Shown: positions 7,482-18,100 of the stretch, piece after piece
Layout: every line of letters starts with the position of its first letter
How positions within the stretch are numbered: position 1 is the stretch's first letter
Source of the DNA: Actinomadura sp. KC216
Lineage (GTDB): Bacteria > Actinomycetota > Actinomycetes > Streptosporangiales > Streptosporangiaceae
Direction: 5' to 3'
Assembly (NCBI RefSeq): GCF_004348535.1
Contig: NZ_SMJX01000037.1
Location: 1-41,731 of the forward strand
DNA length: 41,731 bases
Notes under the pieces: model-generated
Database searches by the model: none
The model's input: only the letters and a program-made list of their open reading frames with translations
What the model was told of the DNA's origin: nothing
Made by a program: the position numbers and the translations under genes

Positions 7482-9301
7482 CCCTGCTGAAAGCCGCCCG
7501 CTCACGTTTCCGCCCGGCTGCCGGTTCACGCCCGTACACCGGCCCAGGGGTGGTGGGGCCGGACGCGATCGAAGTCGGCACACGCACCCTGACCCTGTCC
7601 GACGGGGTCTGCGCGTCGTTCGCGATCACCGGATACCCCGCCGAGGTCGGGCCCGGGTGGCTGGAACCGCTGCTGACCTACCCGGGCCGGGTCGAGGTCG
7701 CGGTGCACATCGACCCGACCCCGCCGACGGTGGCCGCCGACCGGCTGCGCCGCCAGCTCGCCCGGCTGGAATCCTCCGCCCGCTCCGACGCCGAACACGG
7801 CCGCCTGGAGGACTTCCAGGCCACCGCAGCCGCTGAGGATGCGAGGGGCTTGGCCGCCGCGCTAGCCCGCGGGCAGACCAAGCTGTTTCGAGTCGGCCTG
7901 TACATCACCGTGCACGCCCCCGACCAGGAGGCGTTGGAGGCCGAGTGCTCGCAGGTGCGGGCCCTGGCGTCCTCACTGCTGCTGGACGCCGCACCGGCCA
8001 CCTTCCGGCCACTGCAAGGGCTCACCACCACCCTGCCGATCGGCGTCGACGGTCTGCGCATGCGCCGCACCTTCGACACCCAGGCACTCGCGGCCAGCTT
8101 CCCGTTCAGCTCGCCCGACCTGGACGCGCCGGTCACCGACACGACCGTGCTGTACGGGATCAACACCGCCTCCTCAGGCCTGGTGCTGTGGGACCGGTGG
8201 GGCCTGGACAATCACAACTCCGTCGTGCTGGCCCGCTCCGGCGCCGGCAAGTCCTACCTGACCAAGCTGGAGGTACTGCGGTCGCTATACGCCGGAGTCG
8301 AGGTTGCCGTCATCGACCCCGAGGACGAATACGCCCGCCTGTGCGGCGCGGTCGGCGGCTCCTACATCTCGCTCGGCTCCCCTGGCGTCCAGCTCAATCC
8401 CTTCGACCTGCCCGCCTCCAACACCGGGACCGACGCATTCACGCGCCGCGCGTTGTTCCTGCACACCCTCATCAGCGTGCTGCTGGACGAGCCGCTGGAC
8501 CCGGCCAGCAAGGCGGCACTGGACAAGGCGATCGTTAAGGTCTACGCCCGAGCGGGCATCACCAGCGACCCGCGCACCTGGACCCGCCCCGCCCCGCTAC
8601 TGGCCGACCTGGCCACTGCGCTGCGCGACGACACCGAGGCTCCGAGAGCCGGTGAGGTCGCCGCCCGGCTCGCTCCGTTCGTGACCGGCACGCACCGGGA
8701 CTTGTTCGACGGCCCCACGACCACCCGGCCGGACGGGCACCTGCTGGTCTTCTCGCTACGGGATCTGCCCGACGAGCTGCGCGCCGCAGGCACCCTGCTC
8801 GCGCTGGACGCGGTCTGGCGGCGGGTGTCCAACCCCCGCGACCGCAGGCGCCGCCTGGTCGTGGTGGACGAGGCATGGCTGCTGATGCGCGAGCCCGACG
8901 GTGCCAAGTTCCTGTTCCGCTTGGCCAAGTCTGCGCGCAAGTACTGGTGCGCCCTGGCGGTCGTCACCCAGGATGCCGCCGACCTGCTCGGCACCGAGCT
9001 CGGTCAAGCCGTCGTGGCCAACGCCACCACCCAGATCCTGCTCCGCCAAGCGCCCCAAGCCATCGATGCGGTGGGGGCCGCCTTCAACCTGTCCGAGGGC
9101 GAACGCCAGTTCCTTCTGGCCTGCTCTCGCGGCGAGGGCCTTCTGGCGGCCGGCTCCCATCGGGTCTCGTTCCAGGCCATCGCCTCCCCCGCCGAGCACA
9201 GCGTGATCACCAGTGACCCCGCAGAACTGGCCGCACTCGACGCCAGCTCTCGTGCGGACCTGCCCATCGACACCGACGACGGACTGGACATCGAGCCATG
9301 A
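7478..9301 (+). CDS. VirB4-like type IV secretion ATPase
   Basis: A 607-residue cytoplasmic ATPase that powers pilus assembly and DNA transfer. Walker A is SGAGKS (about 254-259) and Walker B is LVVVDEAW (D464/E465). The arrangement KLEVLRSLYAGVEVAVIDPEDEY after Walker A and SARKYWCALAVVTQD in the C-terminal half is typical of VirB4/TraC. The start is the ATG at 7478 overlapping the preceding stop; the frame is open earlier, but that region codes for the PrgI-like protein in another frame. Its own stop overlaps the next ATG (9298-9301), continuing the coupled chain. Confidence 0.92.
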   Translation: MTLLKAARSRFRPAAGSRPYTGPGVVGPDAIEVGTRTLTLSDGVCASFAITGYPAEVGPGWLEPLLTYPGRVEVAVHIDPTPPTVAADRLRRQLARLESSARSDAEHGRLEDFQATAAAEDARGLAAALARGQTKLFRVGLYITVHAPDQEALEAECSQVRALASSLLLDAAPATFRPLQGLTTTLPIGVDGLRMRRTFDTQALAASFPFSSPDLDAPVTDTTVLYGINTASSGLVLWDRWGLDNHNSVVLARSGAGKSYLTKLEVLRSLYAGVEVAVIDPEDEYARLCGAVGGSYISLGSPGVQLNPFDLPASNTGTDAFTRRALFLHTLISVLLDEPLDPASKAALDKAIVKVYARAGITSDPRTWTRPAPLLADLATALRDDTEAPRAGEVAARLAPFVTGTHRDLFDGPTTTRPDGHLLVFSLRDLPDELRAAGTLLALDAVWRRVSNPRDRRRRLVVVDEAWLLMREPDGAKFLFRLAKSARKYWCALAVVTQDAADLLGTELGQAVVANATTQILLRQAPQAIDAVGAAFNLSEGERQFLLACSRGEGLLAAGSHRVSFQAIASPAEHSVITSDPAELAALDASSRADLPIDTDDGLDIEP

Positions 9302-11922
9302 TCTCTACGCCATTGGGCCTAGTCCGGCTCCGGCCGTCCCAGAACGCGTCCCAGAGCCGGTCGCCGCGTCCGTCGCTGACCGCTCCGACCGAGCCTCCCG
9401 GAGAGCCGTTCCTACGTGACCCGGACGCGTTCATCAACAGTCTTATCCACAGGGCAGAGAACTTTGTGGGCAGTTACGGGTGGCTGTGCGGCGTTCTGCT
9501 GGTCTGCGCGGTGACGGCGTTCCTGACGGTGCGGCACTGGTGGTGGCGGCGCCGACACGACCGGCTCGCCGAGGGAGCGCGGCAGATCACCGTGCTGCCG
9601 CCGCCCGAGGTGGACCCGGATGCCGCACATGAGCTATGGGCCAACCTCCTCGGCCTGTTGCGCCCGGCCTACAAGCGGCTGCTGACCGGGCAGCCGCACC
9701 TGGCCTGGGAGTACGCGTGGGACACCGCCGCCGTCCAGATCCGGTTGTGGGTGCCGGGCACGGTGCCGCCCGGATTCATCGAGCGAGCGATCGAGGCGGC
9801 ATGGCCCGCAGCCCGCACTGAGACCGCCCCGGCCTCGGCATCCCCCTTCCCAACGGGTGCTGTCGCGGTGGGCGGCCAGTTGCGGATGGCCCGTCCCGAC
9901 TGGCTGCCGCTACGCGCCGACCACCGCGCCGACTCGCTCCGCGCCTTGGTCGGCGCCGCCTCCGGACTGTCCCCAGGTCAGTGCGCGATCGTGCAGATCT
10001 GCGCCCGGCCCGCCACCGGCCGACGGCTGGCCAAGGCCCACCGTGCCGCCGCCGCACTGCGCGGCAGCACCGCATCGCAGCGGCCCTGGGGATGGTTGTT
10101 CGACCTGATCACCCCGTCCGCGGCAGCGCGGCGTCCCACAACCAGCGCTTACGTGGCCCACCCCGAGCGCGCCGCCGAGGTACGCGCCATCTTGGACAAG
10201 GCTCGGGAGCCGCAATGGGAGACGACGATCAGCTACGCGCTGGCCATCAGCCCAGACACCGTGCCCGTGACCACTCTCGACACCGCCGCGAAGTCGTCCT
10301 CGACCACATCAAGTTCGGACGGCGCGGTGACACCCCGGCAGGGGGACCGTGCGGTGCGGCGTGAATTGCGGCGCGGGCTACGCGGACGCGCGCACGCAAT
10401 CGCCTCCGCCTACGCGCTCTACGCGGGCCACAACTACCTGCGCCGCCATCGACTCTGGCGTCCCGAAACGGCGCTGGCGCGGCGGTGGCTGCGGCGCGGC
10501 GACCTGTGCTCGGTCACCGAGCTGGCAGCGCTAGCGCATCTGCCCTGGGATTCCGCCGTCCCGGGGCTGTCGCGAGCGGGCGCCAACGCGGTGCCGCCAC
10601 CCCCGGGCATTGCCGCGCCGGGCCCGGATGCCAAGCAGTTGGGAGTCAGCGACGCGGGAATCGTGCGGCCGGTCGCGCTGGGCGTCGCCGAGGCACGCCA
10701 TCACATGCATGTGCTCGGCGCCACTGGGTCAGGCAAGTCGACTCTAATGGCGCAGATGATCCTGGCCGACGCCAAGGCCGGGCGCGGCGCGGTCGTCATC
10801 GACCCCAAAGGGGATCTGATCGTCGATCTACTTGCCAGGCTGCCCGAGGGCGTCGCCGACAAGGTTGTCCTGTTCGACCCCGACCAACGTCGACGTCCGG
10901 CGCTGAACGTCCTGCAAGGTCCCGACGCACATCTGGCCAGCGACAACCTGGTCGGCATCTTCCACCGGATCTACAAGGACTTCTGGGGGCCGCGTACCGA
11001 CGACATCCTGCGCTCGGCCTGCCTGACGCTCTGGCACGCCCCCGACGCCACCCTGGCCGACATCCCCCGGCTACTGGCAGACCCGGCCTACCGCGCCCCC
11101 TACACCGCCCGGGTCCGCGACCCGATCCTGGCCGACTTCTGGGCCTGGTACGACGACCTGTCGCCCGGAGCACGCGCGCACGCCACCGGCCCCGTGCTGA
11201 ACAAGTTGCGCGCGTTCCTGTTGCGCGACTTCATCCGCTCCACCCTCGGCTCCGGGACCTCCACCTTCGACCCCACCACCGTGCTGGACGGCGGACTGCT
11301 GCTGATCCGAGCCCCCAAAGGGATCCTGGGCGCCGACGCCTGCGCGGTGTTCGGCTCGCTGATGCTGGCCAAGATCTGGGAGACGGTGTCCAACCGGACC
11401 CGTCACGGCCAGAGCGCCCGCGCCGACAGCGCGCTGTATGTGGACGAGTGTCACAACTTCCTCACCCTCCCGCACGGCCTGGCCGATCTCCTCGCCGAGG
11501 CCCGCGCCTACCGGCTCTCGGTGGTGCTGGCGCATCAGGACCTGGCGCAACTGTCACGTGAACTACGTGAGGCGATCTCGGCCAACGCCCGCAGCAAGGT
11601 CTTCTTCGCCGTCTCCCCCGAAGACGCCCGCGCGCTGGAACGCCATATGGCCCCCAACCTCTCCCAGCACGACCTGGCGCATTTGGACGCCTTCCAAGCC
11701 GGCGCCCGGCTGATCGTCGACGCGGCCGAGACCTCCGCCTTCACACTGCGGACCCGGCCACTACCGCCTGCCATCCCCGGGCGCTCCAGATTGATCCGCC
11801 GCGTCTCCGCCGAGACCTACGGCGCCCGCCCTCACCGGGTGCCTCACCGGGCACGCGCCCACGACCCTCGCGCCGATCCGCGCACCGCCTCGCCACACGG
11901 ACCCGACGCCACATCCATCTGA
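9298..11922 (+). CDS. VirD4/TraG-like coupling ATPase
   Basis: An 874-residue coupling protein expected to bring the transferred DNA to the secretion channel. One transmembrane helix (about 61-78) is followed by a long domain and a motor domain. The motor domain has Walker A GATGSGKS (474-481), the family signature VVIDPKGDL just after it, and Walker B ALYVDECHNF (D716/E717). The motif LSVVLAHQDLAQL is the sensor region common to TraG/VirD4 and HerA-like ATPases. The N-terminal location of a single helix and the length fit actinobacterial versions. Confidence 0.9.
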   Translation: MISTPLGLVRLRPSQNASQSRSPRPSLTAPTEPPGEPFLRDPDAFINSLIHRAENFVGSYGWLCGVLLVCAVTAFLTVRHWWWRRRHDRLAEGARQITVLPPPEVDPDAAHELWANLLGLLRPAYKRLLTGQPHLAWEYAWDTAAVQIRLWVPGTVPPGFIERAIEAAWPAARTETAPASASPFPTGAVAVGGQLRMARPDWLPLRADHRADSLRALVGAASGLSPGQCAIVQICARPATGRRLAKAHRAAAALRGSTASQRPWGWLFDLITPSAAARRPTTSAYVAHPERAAEVRAILDKAREPQWETTISYALAISPDTVPVTTLDTAAKSSSTTSSSDGAVTPRQGDRAVRRELRRGLRGRAHAIASAYALYAGHNYLRRHRLWRPETALARRWLRRGDLCSVTELAALAHLPWDSAVPGLSRAGANAVPPPPGIAAPGPDAKQLGVSDAGIVRPVALGVAEARHHMHVLGATGSGKSTLMAQMILADAKAGRGAVVIDPKGDLIVDLLARLPEGVADKVVLFDPDQRRRPALNVLQGPDAHLASDNLVGIFHRIYKDFWGPRTDDILRSACLTLWHAPDATLADIPRLLADPAYRAPYTARVRDPILADFWAWYDDLSPGARAHATGPVLNKLRAFLLRDFIRSTLGSGTSTFDPTTVLDGGLLLIRAPKGILGADACAVFGSLMLAKIWETVSNRTRHGQSARADSALYVDECHNFLTLPHGLADLLAEARAYRLSVVLAHQDLAQLSRELREAISANARSKVFFAVSPEDARALERHMAPNLSQHDLAHLDAFQAGARLIVDAAETSAFTLRTRPLPPAIPGRSRLIRRVSAETYGARPHRVPHRARAHDPRADPRTASPHGPDATSI

Positions 11923-11969
11923 CCCGCCTATCCACCGCGACGACCGCATCCCACGAGGAGGAAAAGGCG

Positions 11970-12893
11970 ATGACCCGCTACGTTCCGCCGGTCCCCCGAT
12001 CGCTCCCGGCTCCCGCCGCAGCGAACGGTGGTCTCAAGCACCTAGTGCCGATGCTGCTGGCCTCCCGGCTGACCCAGCGCGACCGCCAGGTCCTGCACGC
12101 CCTTTGGGACCATCACGTGCTCACCACCGGGCAGCTCGCCCAGCTCGCCTACCCCAACGCCGATCGCGCCCGCCGCGGCATGCTCCGCCTGGCCAACCTC
12201 GGAGCAGTGGAGCGGTTCCGGCCGCTGCTCCCCCCAGGCAAGGGAACCGCACCCCTGCACTACACCATCGGCGAAGCCGGCGCCCACGTGATCGCCGCCG
12301 ACCAAGGCATCCCGTTCTCCGACCTGGGCTACCGCCGCGACCGGATTCTCGCCTGGGCGCTGTCACCCCAGCTCGCACACCTGATCGGCGTCAACGGGAT
12401 CTTCACCGCCCTGGCCGCCGCCGCCCGCCATCACCCCGCGGCCGACCTGGTCCACTGGTGGTCCGAACGCCGCTGCGCCCAGACCTGGGCGCCCTACATC
12501 CGCCCCGACGGATACGGACGCTGGTGCGAACACGGCACAAACGTCGACTTCTTCGTCGAGTACGACACCGGCACCCAGCGGCCCCTGAAGAAGGTCGTCG
12601 ACAAGCTGCGCGGCTACGCCAACCTCGCCTCCGCCGACGGTTTCACCACCCCCGTGCTGATCTGGACCAGCAGCCAGCGACGCGAAATCAACCTGCACGC
12701 AGCCATCGGCACACCCCCGGTCCCCGTATTCACCACCACACCCGACGCGATCAGAGACTCACAGCTAGGACCAGCCGGGCCGATCTGGCTCCACGCCACC
12801 TCCCGCGGCGGCCCCCCACGGCTGCGCCTCAGCACCTTGGCCCGTTACGCCCGCCCACTCCCGCGCCATGGAGACAGCGATGAGGAGACCTGA
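11970..12893 (+). CDS. Replication-relaxation family protein
   Basis: A 307-residue cytoplasmic protein of the replication-relaxation family (winged-helix N-terminus followed by a nuclease-like fold). It is recognised from RLTQRDRQVLHALWDHHVLT, then LAYPNADRARRGMLRLANLG and the acidic core NVDFFVEYDTGTQ followed by KKVVDKLRGYANLA. Such genes are common just downstream of VirD4-like genes in actinobacterial conjugative elements and are thought to act in plasmid replication or transfer. No catalytic role is established. AGGAGG followed by AAAAGGCG precedes the ATG, a strong site. It is the only protein in the operon likely to bind DNA specifically, so it is a candidate for transfer-origin recognition. 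Confidence 0.85.
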   Translation: MTRYVPPVPRSLPAPAAANGGLKHLVPMLLASRLTQRDRQVLHALWDHHVLTTGQLAQLAYPNADRARRGMLRLANLGAVERFRPLLPPGKGTAPLHYTIGEAGAHVIAADQGIPFSDLGYRRDRILAWALSPQLAHLIGVNGIFTALAAAARHHPAADLVHWWSERRCAQTWAPYIRPDGYGRWCEHGTNVDFFVEYDTGTQRPLKKVVDKLRGYANLASADGFTTPVLIWTSSQRREINLHAAIGTPPVPVFTTTPDAIRDSQLGPAGPIWLHATSRGGPPRLRLSTLARYARPLPRHGDSDEET

Positions 12894-13494
12894 GCGCTCC
12901 TTCCCTGGTCGCGCCTTGGCGATCACCACCAGCCTAAGCGCATCACTGCTCACGGCCTGCGCACTTCGTCCACCGGTAAACGACGGCCACACCACCACAC
13001 CTTCATCCGCCAGCCCCACCCCGGCCACCACCGGCGCGACACCTGCCAAGGTGACCGACCTTCTCCCGCTCACCCACCACCAGCTGAATGCCGCGATTCG
13101 GCTGGCGGCCGACTTCACCACGGCCTACGGCAGCCACCGATACGACCAATCCGCACAGGCCTATCTGGCGCGACTACGGCCCATCACCACACCGGAGCTC
13201 TACGCGGCCCTGGCCCGCGCGGCCAGCACCCCCTCCATTCAGACGCAACGCACCCGCGACCACGAGACCGCCACCGCGCACGCGACGGCGACCAAGATCC
13301 GCACCATCGGCCCAAGCTCGCTCATCGTCCTCGTCGACCTGCATCAGGACATCACCACCACGGCGGGCCGCCACCAGCGCACTCAGCATCTCGCCGTCAC
13401 CACGATCAAGACCGGCCAGAACGACTGGGACATCCATGACATCCAGCCCGCCAACGCCGGCAATGCCGGAGACACCGATGCGAGCGCCGAGTAG
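12880..13494 (+). CDS. Secreted lipoprotein of the transfer operon
   Basis: A 204-residue lipoprotein. The signal peptide has an Arg-rich start (MRRPERSF), a hydrophobic stretch and lipobox LLTAC with Cys27. A Thr/Ser/Pro-rich linker (about 38-62) and a compact domain (about 63-190) follow, which has the size and helix-plus-strand look of the NTF2-like domain of VirB8/TcpC proteins, although I see no diagnostic motif. The ATG at 12880 is preferred over 12868 because GGAG lies 6 bases before it. It overlaps the previous stop by 14 bases. It could be the VirB8 counterpart of this system. Confidence 0.7.
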   Translation: MRRPERSFPGRALAITTSLSASLLTACALRPPVNDGHTTTPSSASPTPATTGATPAKVTDLLPLTHHQLNAAIRLAADFTTAYGSHRYDQSAQAYLARLRPITTPELYAALARAASTPSIQTQRTRDHETATAHATATKIRTIGPSSLIVLVDLHQDITTTAGRHQRTQHLAVTTIKTGQNDWDIHDIQPANAGNAGDTDASAE

Positions 13495-14575
13495 GCAGAC
13501 GAGGGGCTGGCGGCAGGCCGTAAGTGACGACACCGGAGCGGCCCAGCTTTGGTTGGCCGCCGCCGTCGGAGCCCTCATGGTCCTGATCGCGGTGTTCCTC
13601 GGCGCCGGAACCGGCAGCGACACCAGCACTGTCGGCTGCCAGCCCCAACCCGGCGCCTCAGACGAAGCCGAAAGCACCATCCCCGCCCCCTACCTCGCCC
13701 TCTATCGCAAGGTCGGCAACGAATCCGGTATCGCCTGGGCCGTCCTGGCCGGCGTCGGCAAAGTCGAATCCGACCACGGACGCGATCTGCGTCCCGGTTC
13801 CGGGGTACGTTCCGGAGCCAACGGGGCCGGAGCAGCCGGGCCCATGCAGATCGGCATTGGCGGAGAAGCCACCAACAACTGGGGCGGACCGCCCCGCCAC
13901 CGTTGGCAAGGCAGCGATCAGAGCGACGGCTTTGCCATCGACGCCAGCGGCGACGGCTGGGCCAACGTCTACGACCCGGCGGATGCCATCCCCGCGGCAG
14001 CCAACATGCTCAAGGCCTACGGCGCCCCTAACGACATCCCCAACGCCCTGCTGCGCTACAACGGCTCCACCGAATACATCGGCAAGGTGCTGGCCTGGGC
14101 CCGCCGCTACGCCCACGAGACCGTTCAAGCGGTTACCACGGCCGACGAGTCCTCCTGCCAGCCGGGTGGACTCCCCGTTCAGCCCGCCAGCGGTGTAGTC
14201 GCCAAGGTCATCACCTATGCTCGCGCGCAGCTCGGCAAGCCCTATGTCTGGGGCGCCGATGGCCCGGACGCCTACGATTGCTCCGGGCTGACCATGATGG
14301 CCTACCGCGCCGCCGGCATCAGCATCCCCCGCACTACCTTCGACCAATGGCGCCACGGAGCCCGCATCCGCCAAGGCAACCAGCAGCCAGGTGACCTGGT
14401 CTTCTTCAACTCCGGCCCCGGCAGCAGTCCCGGCAACCCAGGACACGTCGGCATCGTCCTAACCACCGAGCAAATGATCAACGCCCGGTGCACCGCCTGC
14501 CGTCCGGGCATCGCCACCGACTCCTACGCCCGGCGCAACGACCTGGTCGGCTTCGTCCGACCCACCCAACGGTGA
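13478..14575 (+). CDS. Bifunctional lytic transglycosylase / NlpC-P60 peptidase (VirB1-like)
   Basis: A 365-residue wall hydrolase that opens peptidoglycan for the transfer channel. One transmembrane helix (about 24-44) is followed by a lytic transglycosylase domain (about 70-210) with catalytic Glu97 in GVGKVESDHG and GPMQIG at 121-126. A C-terminal NlpC/P60 domain (about 240-365) has Cys268 in YDCSGLTMMAY and His323 in GHVGIV. The ATG at 13478 has GGAG 6 bases upstream and overlaps the lipoprotein stop; the open frame before it is a shadow of that gene. It is the last gene of the operon and converges on the CHAT cluster. Confidence 0.92.
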   Translation: MRAPSRQTRGWRQAVSDDTGAAQLWLAAAVGALMVLIAVFLGAGTGSDTSTVGCQPQPGASDEAESTIPAPYLALYRKVGNESGIAWAVLAGVGKVESDHGRDLRPGSGVRSGANGAGAAGPMQIGIGGEATNNWGGPPRHRWQGSDQSDGFAIDASGDGWANVYDPADAIPAAANMLKAYGAPNDIPNALLRYNGSTEYIGKVLAWARRYAHETVQAVTTADESSCQPGGLPVQPASGVVAKVITYARAQLGKPYVWGADGPDAYDCSGLTMMAYRAAGISIPRTTFDQWRHGARIRQGNQQPGDLVFFNSGPGSSPGNPGHVGIVLTTEQMINARCTACRPGIATDSYARRNDLVGFVRPTQR

Positions 14576-14706
14576 CCGGCTCTCGTCAGTACCATCGGCT
14601 CTCATGGCCACCACGGATCCAAGCAACGGCGCCGCGATCGGGGATCGTGCAGTCGCAGCGACTCCCTCTGGCTGCGCGCTCTGTGGCGACGGGACGTTCT
14701 GGCGGC

Positions 14707-15195
14707 TCATGGATTCAGGAAGCGCGTGATGATGTCCAGGACACGTCCCATGCCCTGGGTGCCCCGGATGTCCAGGTCGATCTGGAGGTCGTCGCTGTCC
14801 TTCTTCCTCTTGCGGCGAATGCTGAACCTGGGGCGCAGGATCGCGGCCGACGTCGCTATCGCCAGGACGCTCAGAGCGGTGTCGTGATCGATCGGCAGGG
14901 TTCGCTCGGACTCTGCCCTGGCGACGGCGGCGTCGATGACCGGGCGGGTCTCCGGGACGGCCTCCGCCAGTGCTGCGATGAGGGCGCGGACCTCCCCGTC
15001 TTCGGCCGTGGCGGGCGAGGGGTCGGCGGCCGCCAGCTCGCCGAGGAACTCGCGGTCGGCGACGATCCGGGCGTCGATCTCGTCCTGGGTGACCGCCGGG
15101 ACCTCGCTGTCGTCGAAATGGCTGAACAGGTGCTGCAGCACCTGCGCAACCTGCGCGTCGGTGAGCGAGGCGAGGCGGGTCTCAAGCTCGGGCAT
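14707..15195 (-). CDS. Small basic protein with one hydrophobic helix, third gene of the CHAT cluster
   Basis: A 162-residue protein of no recognised family. The N-terminal half is acidic and helical (MPELETRLASLTDAQVAQVL onward). A single hydrophobic helix ALSVLAIATSAAIL (about 114-127) is followed at once by the basic stretch RPRFSIRRKRKK and a C-terminal tail. The ATG at 15195 lies 2 bases after the CHAT gene stop, so the two are tightly coupled. The hydrophobic helix with a basic flank suggests membrane contact. Given the coupling, it is a plausible substrate or effector of the CHAT protease. That role is inference. Confidence 0.7.
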   Translation of the reverse strand: MPELETRLASLTDAQVAQVLQHLFSHFDDSEVPAVTQDEIDARIVADREFLGELAAADPSPATAEDGEVRALIAALAEAVPETRPVIDAAVARAESERTLPIDHDTALSVLAIATSAAILRPRFSIRRKRKKDSDDLQIDLDIRGTQGMGRVLDIITRFLNP

Positions 15196-15197
15196 GG

Positions 15198-18100
15198 TCA
15201 AACCCCTGTCAGTTTGAAGGCGGCCCAGTGGTAGGGATGCCGCCAGGCGTCGCCGGACTGGTACACCGAGCGCTGCGCTTCGGTGAAGGCGCGCGCCTTG
15301 GTGACGCCGCCCTTCAAGTAGGACTCGTAGAAGCGGGCGATCAGTTCCGTCGATGAGCGCAGGTCGACGTCCCACATCGGGGCGAGGACGCTGTCGGCGC
15401 CCGCGAGCAGGGCGGCCCGCGCGGGCCCCCACTGGTCGTCGCTGGCGGAGACGACGACCCGTCCGAGTGAGCACGCCTGGAAGGTGACGTGGGCGGCTGC
15501 CATCGCACCGCCGAGCAGGTCGCGCCCGGACAGCTGGCCGTCGTCGGTCTTGGTCCGGGAGAGGGCCAGGCCGGAGTCCATCGCCTCGGCGTTGTCGCGG
15601 TACCAGCCGTGCGCCAGGACGTGGGCGAGATCAGTCTTCGCGAGGATCGACATCACCTCATCCGGTGTGGCGTCGCGCGCGGACGGCTCGTCTACGCGGA
15701 CGCTGGAGCTGCGCAGCGCCGCGGTGATCCGCTCCCGGCAGTCGGCGAACAGCTCCGCCTCGGCGGCCCGCGCCGGGACGGCGGCGACCGCGGCGGCGGC
15801 GATGGCGGCCGGGCGCTCCGCGGCGCGGCGCAGCATGTCCTCGGCCACGCCGATGCTGGGCACGTAGGTCAGGGCGGGGTTGCGGCCCGTCTCCCACAGC
15901 TCGGGCAGCAGCAGGGCATGGACGGGGATGTTGTGCCAGGCCGCATGCGGGGCGATCATGATGAGCGGCGCGTCCCGGACGAACGGGACGAGTTCATGCA
16001 GCCACCATCCGAGGTCCCGGAAGGGAGCATAGAGCCGGTCGTCCACGTCGAACGGGCGGTCGGGATCGATGCGGCCGTGCAGGCCCGTGCCGGAGAACGC
16101 CGCCTGCAGGGACACCGCCGCCCGGGTGAGGCCGTCCAGCGGCACCTCGATCTGGAGGCTGACGCTGCGGTGGGGCGTCATGCAGACGACGTGGCTGAGG
16201 TCACGGGCGGCGTAGAAGGACAGTAGCGCGGTGCCCTCAGGGAGCCGGGAGCGCAGCGCGGTCAGGTCGAAGTCGGGGAACGCCTCGGCGAACACGTGCA
16301 GGTCCTTGAGGCCGGTTGGGGATCGTGCCTCGGGCGGGAGGAGGGGTTCGGAGTCGAGACGGCGCCGGGCCGTACGGCCTGCGGTGACCTCGTCCTGGGG
16401 GGCGGGGAGATCGGCCTTCCAGGTCAGGCGTTCGTCCAGGCCCTCGTCCGCGCTGCGGACCGGCGAGTAGACCAGGCTGCCGTCCGGCTCGGTGCGCAGC
16501 CCGCGGTTGAGGTCACGGCGGAACCAGCGGCCTTTGGCGCTCTCGGTGACGAGGACGCGGATCCGGCCGGTGAGACGGGTGTCGGGGGTGTCTCCTTCCC
16601 GCGTGGTGATGAGCAGCGACAGGCGGTGCAGCCGCGCCAGGGCGTCGATGGCGAGCCAGCCGGTGTGCCGTTCGCCGGGGCGCGGCTGCCGGATCCGCTG
16701 CCGGTCGGTGACCAGCTGGATCCGGTGGGCGAGGAGGGCGTTGGCGAAGGCCTTGTAGTCGTCGCCCTGGCCGGCGAGCTGGTCGGCGCGCAGGGCGAGG
16801 TACACGCAGGCGCGGTCGCCGCCGAGGGACTTGGTCTCGGGCCCGGTCAGTGCCTCGGCGTAGCGGTCCTCCCAGTCAGGGTCCTGATCGGCGAGCTTGC
16901 ACAGTGCCATGAGCCGGAACAGCACCGCACTCTGCCGCAGCGGCCCGTGCTCGTCCAGGGCGGGGTTGGCGAGCAGGTCGGCGAGGCCGGCCGCAGCGGC
17001 CCCGTGCTCTCCGGCCAGGTCGCGCAGCCGCCACCGGTAGACGGCGACGGCGAGCCGGGCCCAGCCGCTGCGCTCGGCGGGTTCGGCGACGACGAGCTCG
17101 GCGGCGCGGTCGAGGCGGCGGGCCGCCTTGCGCAGCAGCGCGGCCATCCCGGGTTCGAGGTCCTGCCGGAACAGGCCTTCCGGCTCGTGGTCGCCCATGA
17201 GCCGGACCGTCGTCGTCACGAAGTCGAGGTTCAGGTCGCGTTCCAGGACGGGGTCGCCGAAGGGCTCATCGATGGCGAGGGCCTGCTCGTAGTGCAGCAG
17301 CGCCTCGGCGCGCTGGGCGAGGGACTCGCAAGCCATAGCCGCCAGCCTCAGCAGGCGCCGCCGCATGTCGTGCTCGGCGAACCGCTCGGCGAGCGATGCC
17401 GCGCTGGTCGCGACCCATTCCGCCAAGTCCGGATGCTCGCCTTCGTACAGCAGCTGCCCGACGACCATCGCTCCCGCGAGCGTGTACCGGGCGTCGTCGG
17501 CGGCGTCGGGGCGGGTGATCCGGGTGTGGAGGGCAAACTGATGGAACGCCTCCTCCAGCTGGTCGTCCTGCGCGAGCTGGACGGCGTCGCGCAGGTACCT
17601 GTCGGCGTGCATGTGCTGCAGGGCGTCCCAGGCCGCCGCGAACCTCTCGACGACGAAGTCGTTCGGCGGCCATGCGTCCAAAGTCGCGAACGTCCAAGGC
17701 TCGTCGTCATCGCGGCGGTACTGGACGGCGTGCCCGCCGTCGCCGTCTGGGCCAAGCCATCGGTACGTCAGCCCGGCGTGTCGATGGAGGGTCGTGGCGG
17801 TCAGCACGGAGCGGCCGAGCTCGGCGGGCGTCAGGTCGGCGGGCGAGGACGCCGACGCGAGCGGCTCCGGCACGAATGTCCACGGGACGGCTGGCACGGG
17901 ATGCTCGACAAGCCGGCTTAGGCCGCCCGTGGACTCGGGCGCGGCCATCACGTCGTGGAAGAGGCGGCGCAGCGCACCTGGGTCGTCGTCCGTCACCACC
18001 CAGTGGCTGCGATCCCCGGTGACCAGCGCGAACCGCTGCGACTGCCCGGCCAGCTGTCCCGAGACGACGAAGGCGACCGCCGGGGTCCAGGGCACTTGGT

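Noticed and set aside
16296..17921. Long plus-strand ORF (541 aa)
   Set aside because: It is antisense to the CHAT gene, which has clear domains and catalytic residues; the plus frame has Gly/Val/Arg-rich filler sequence only.
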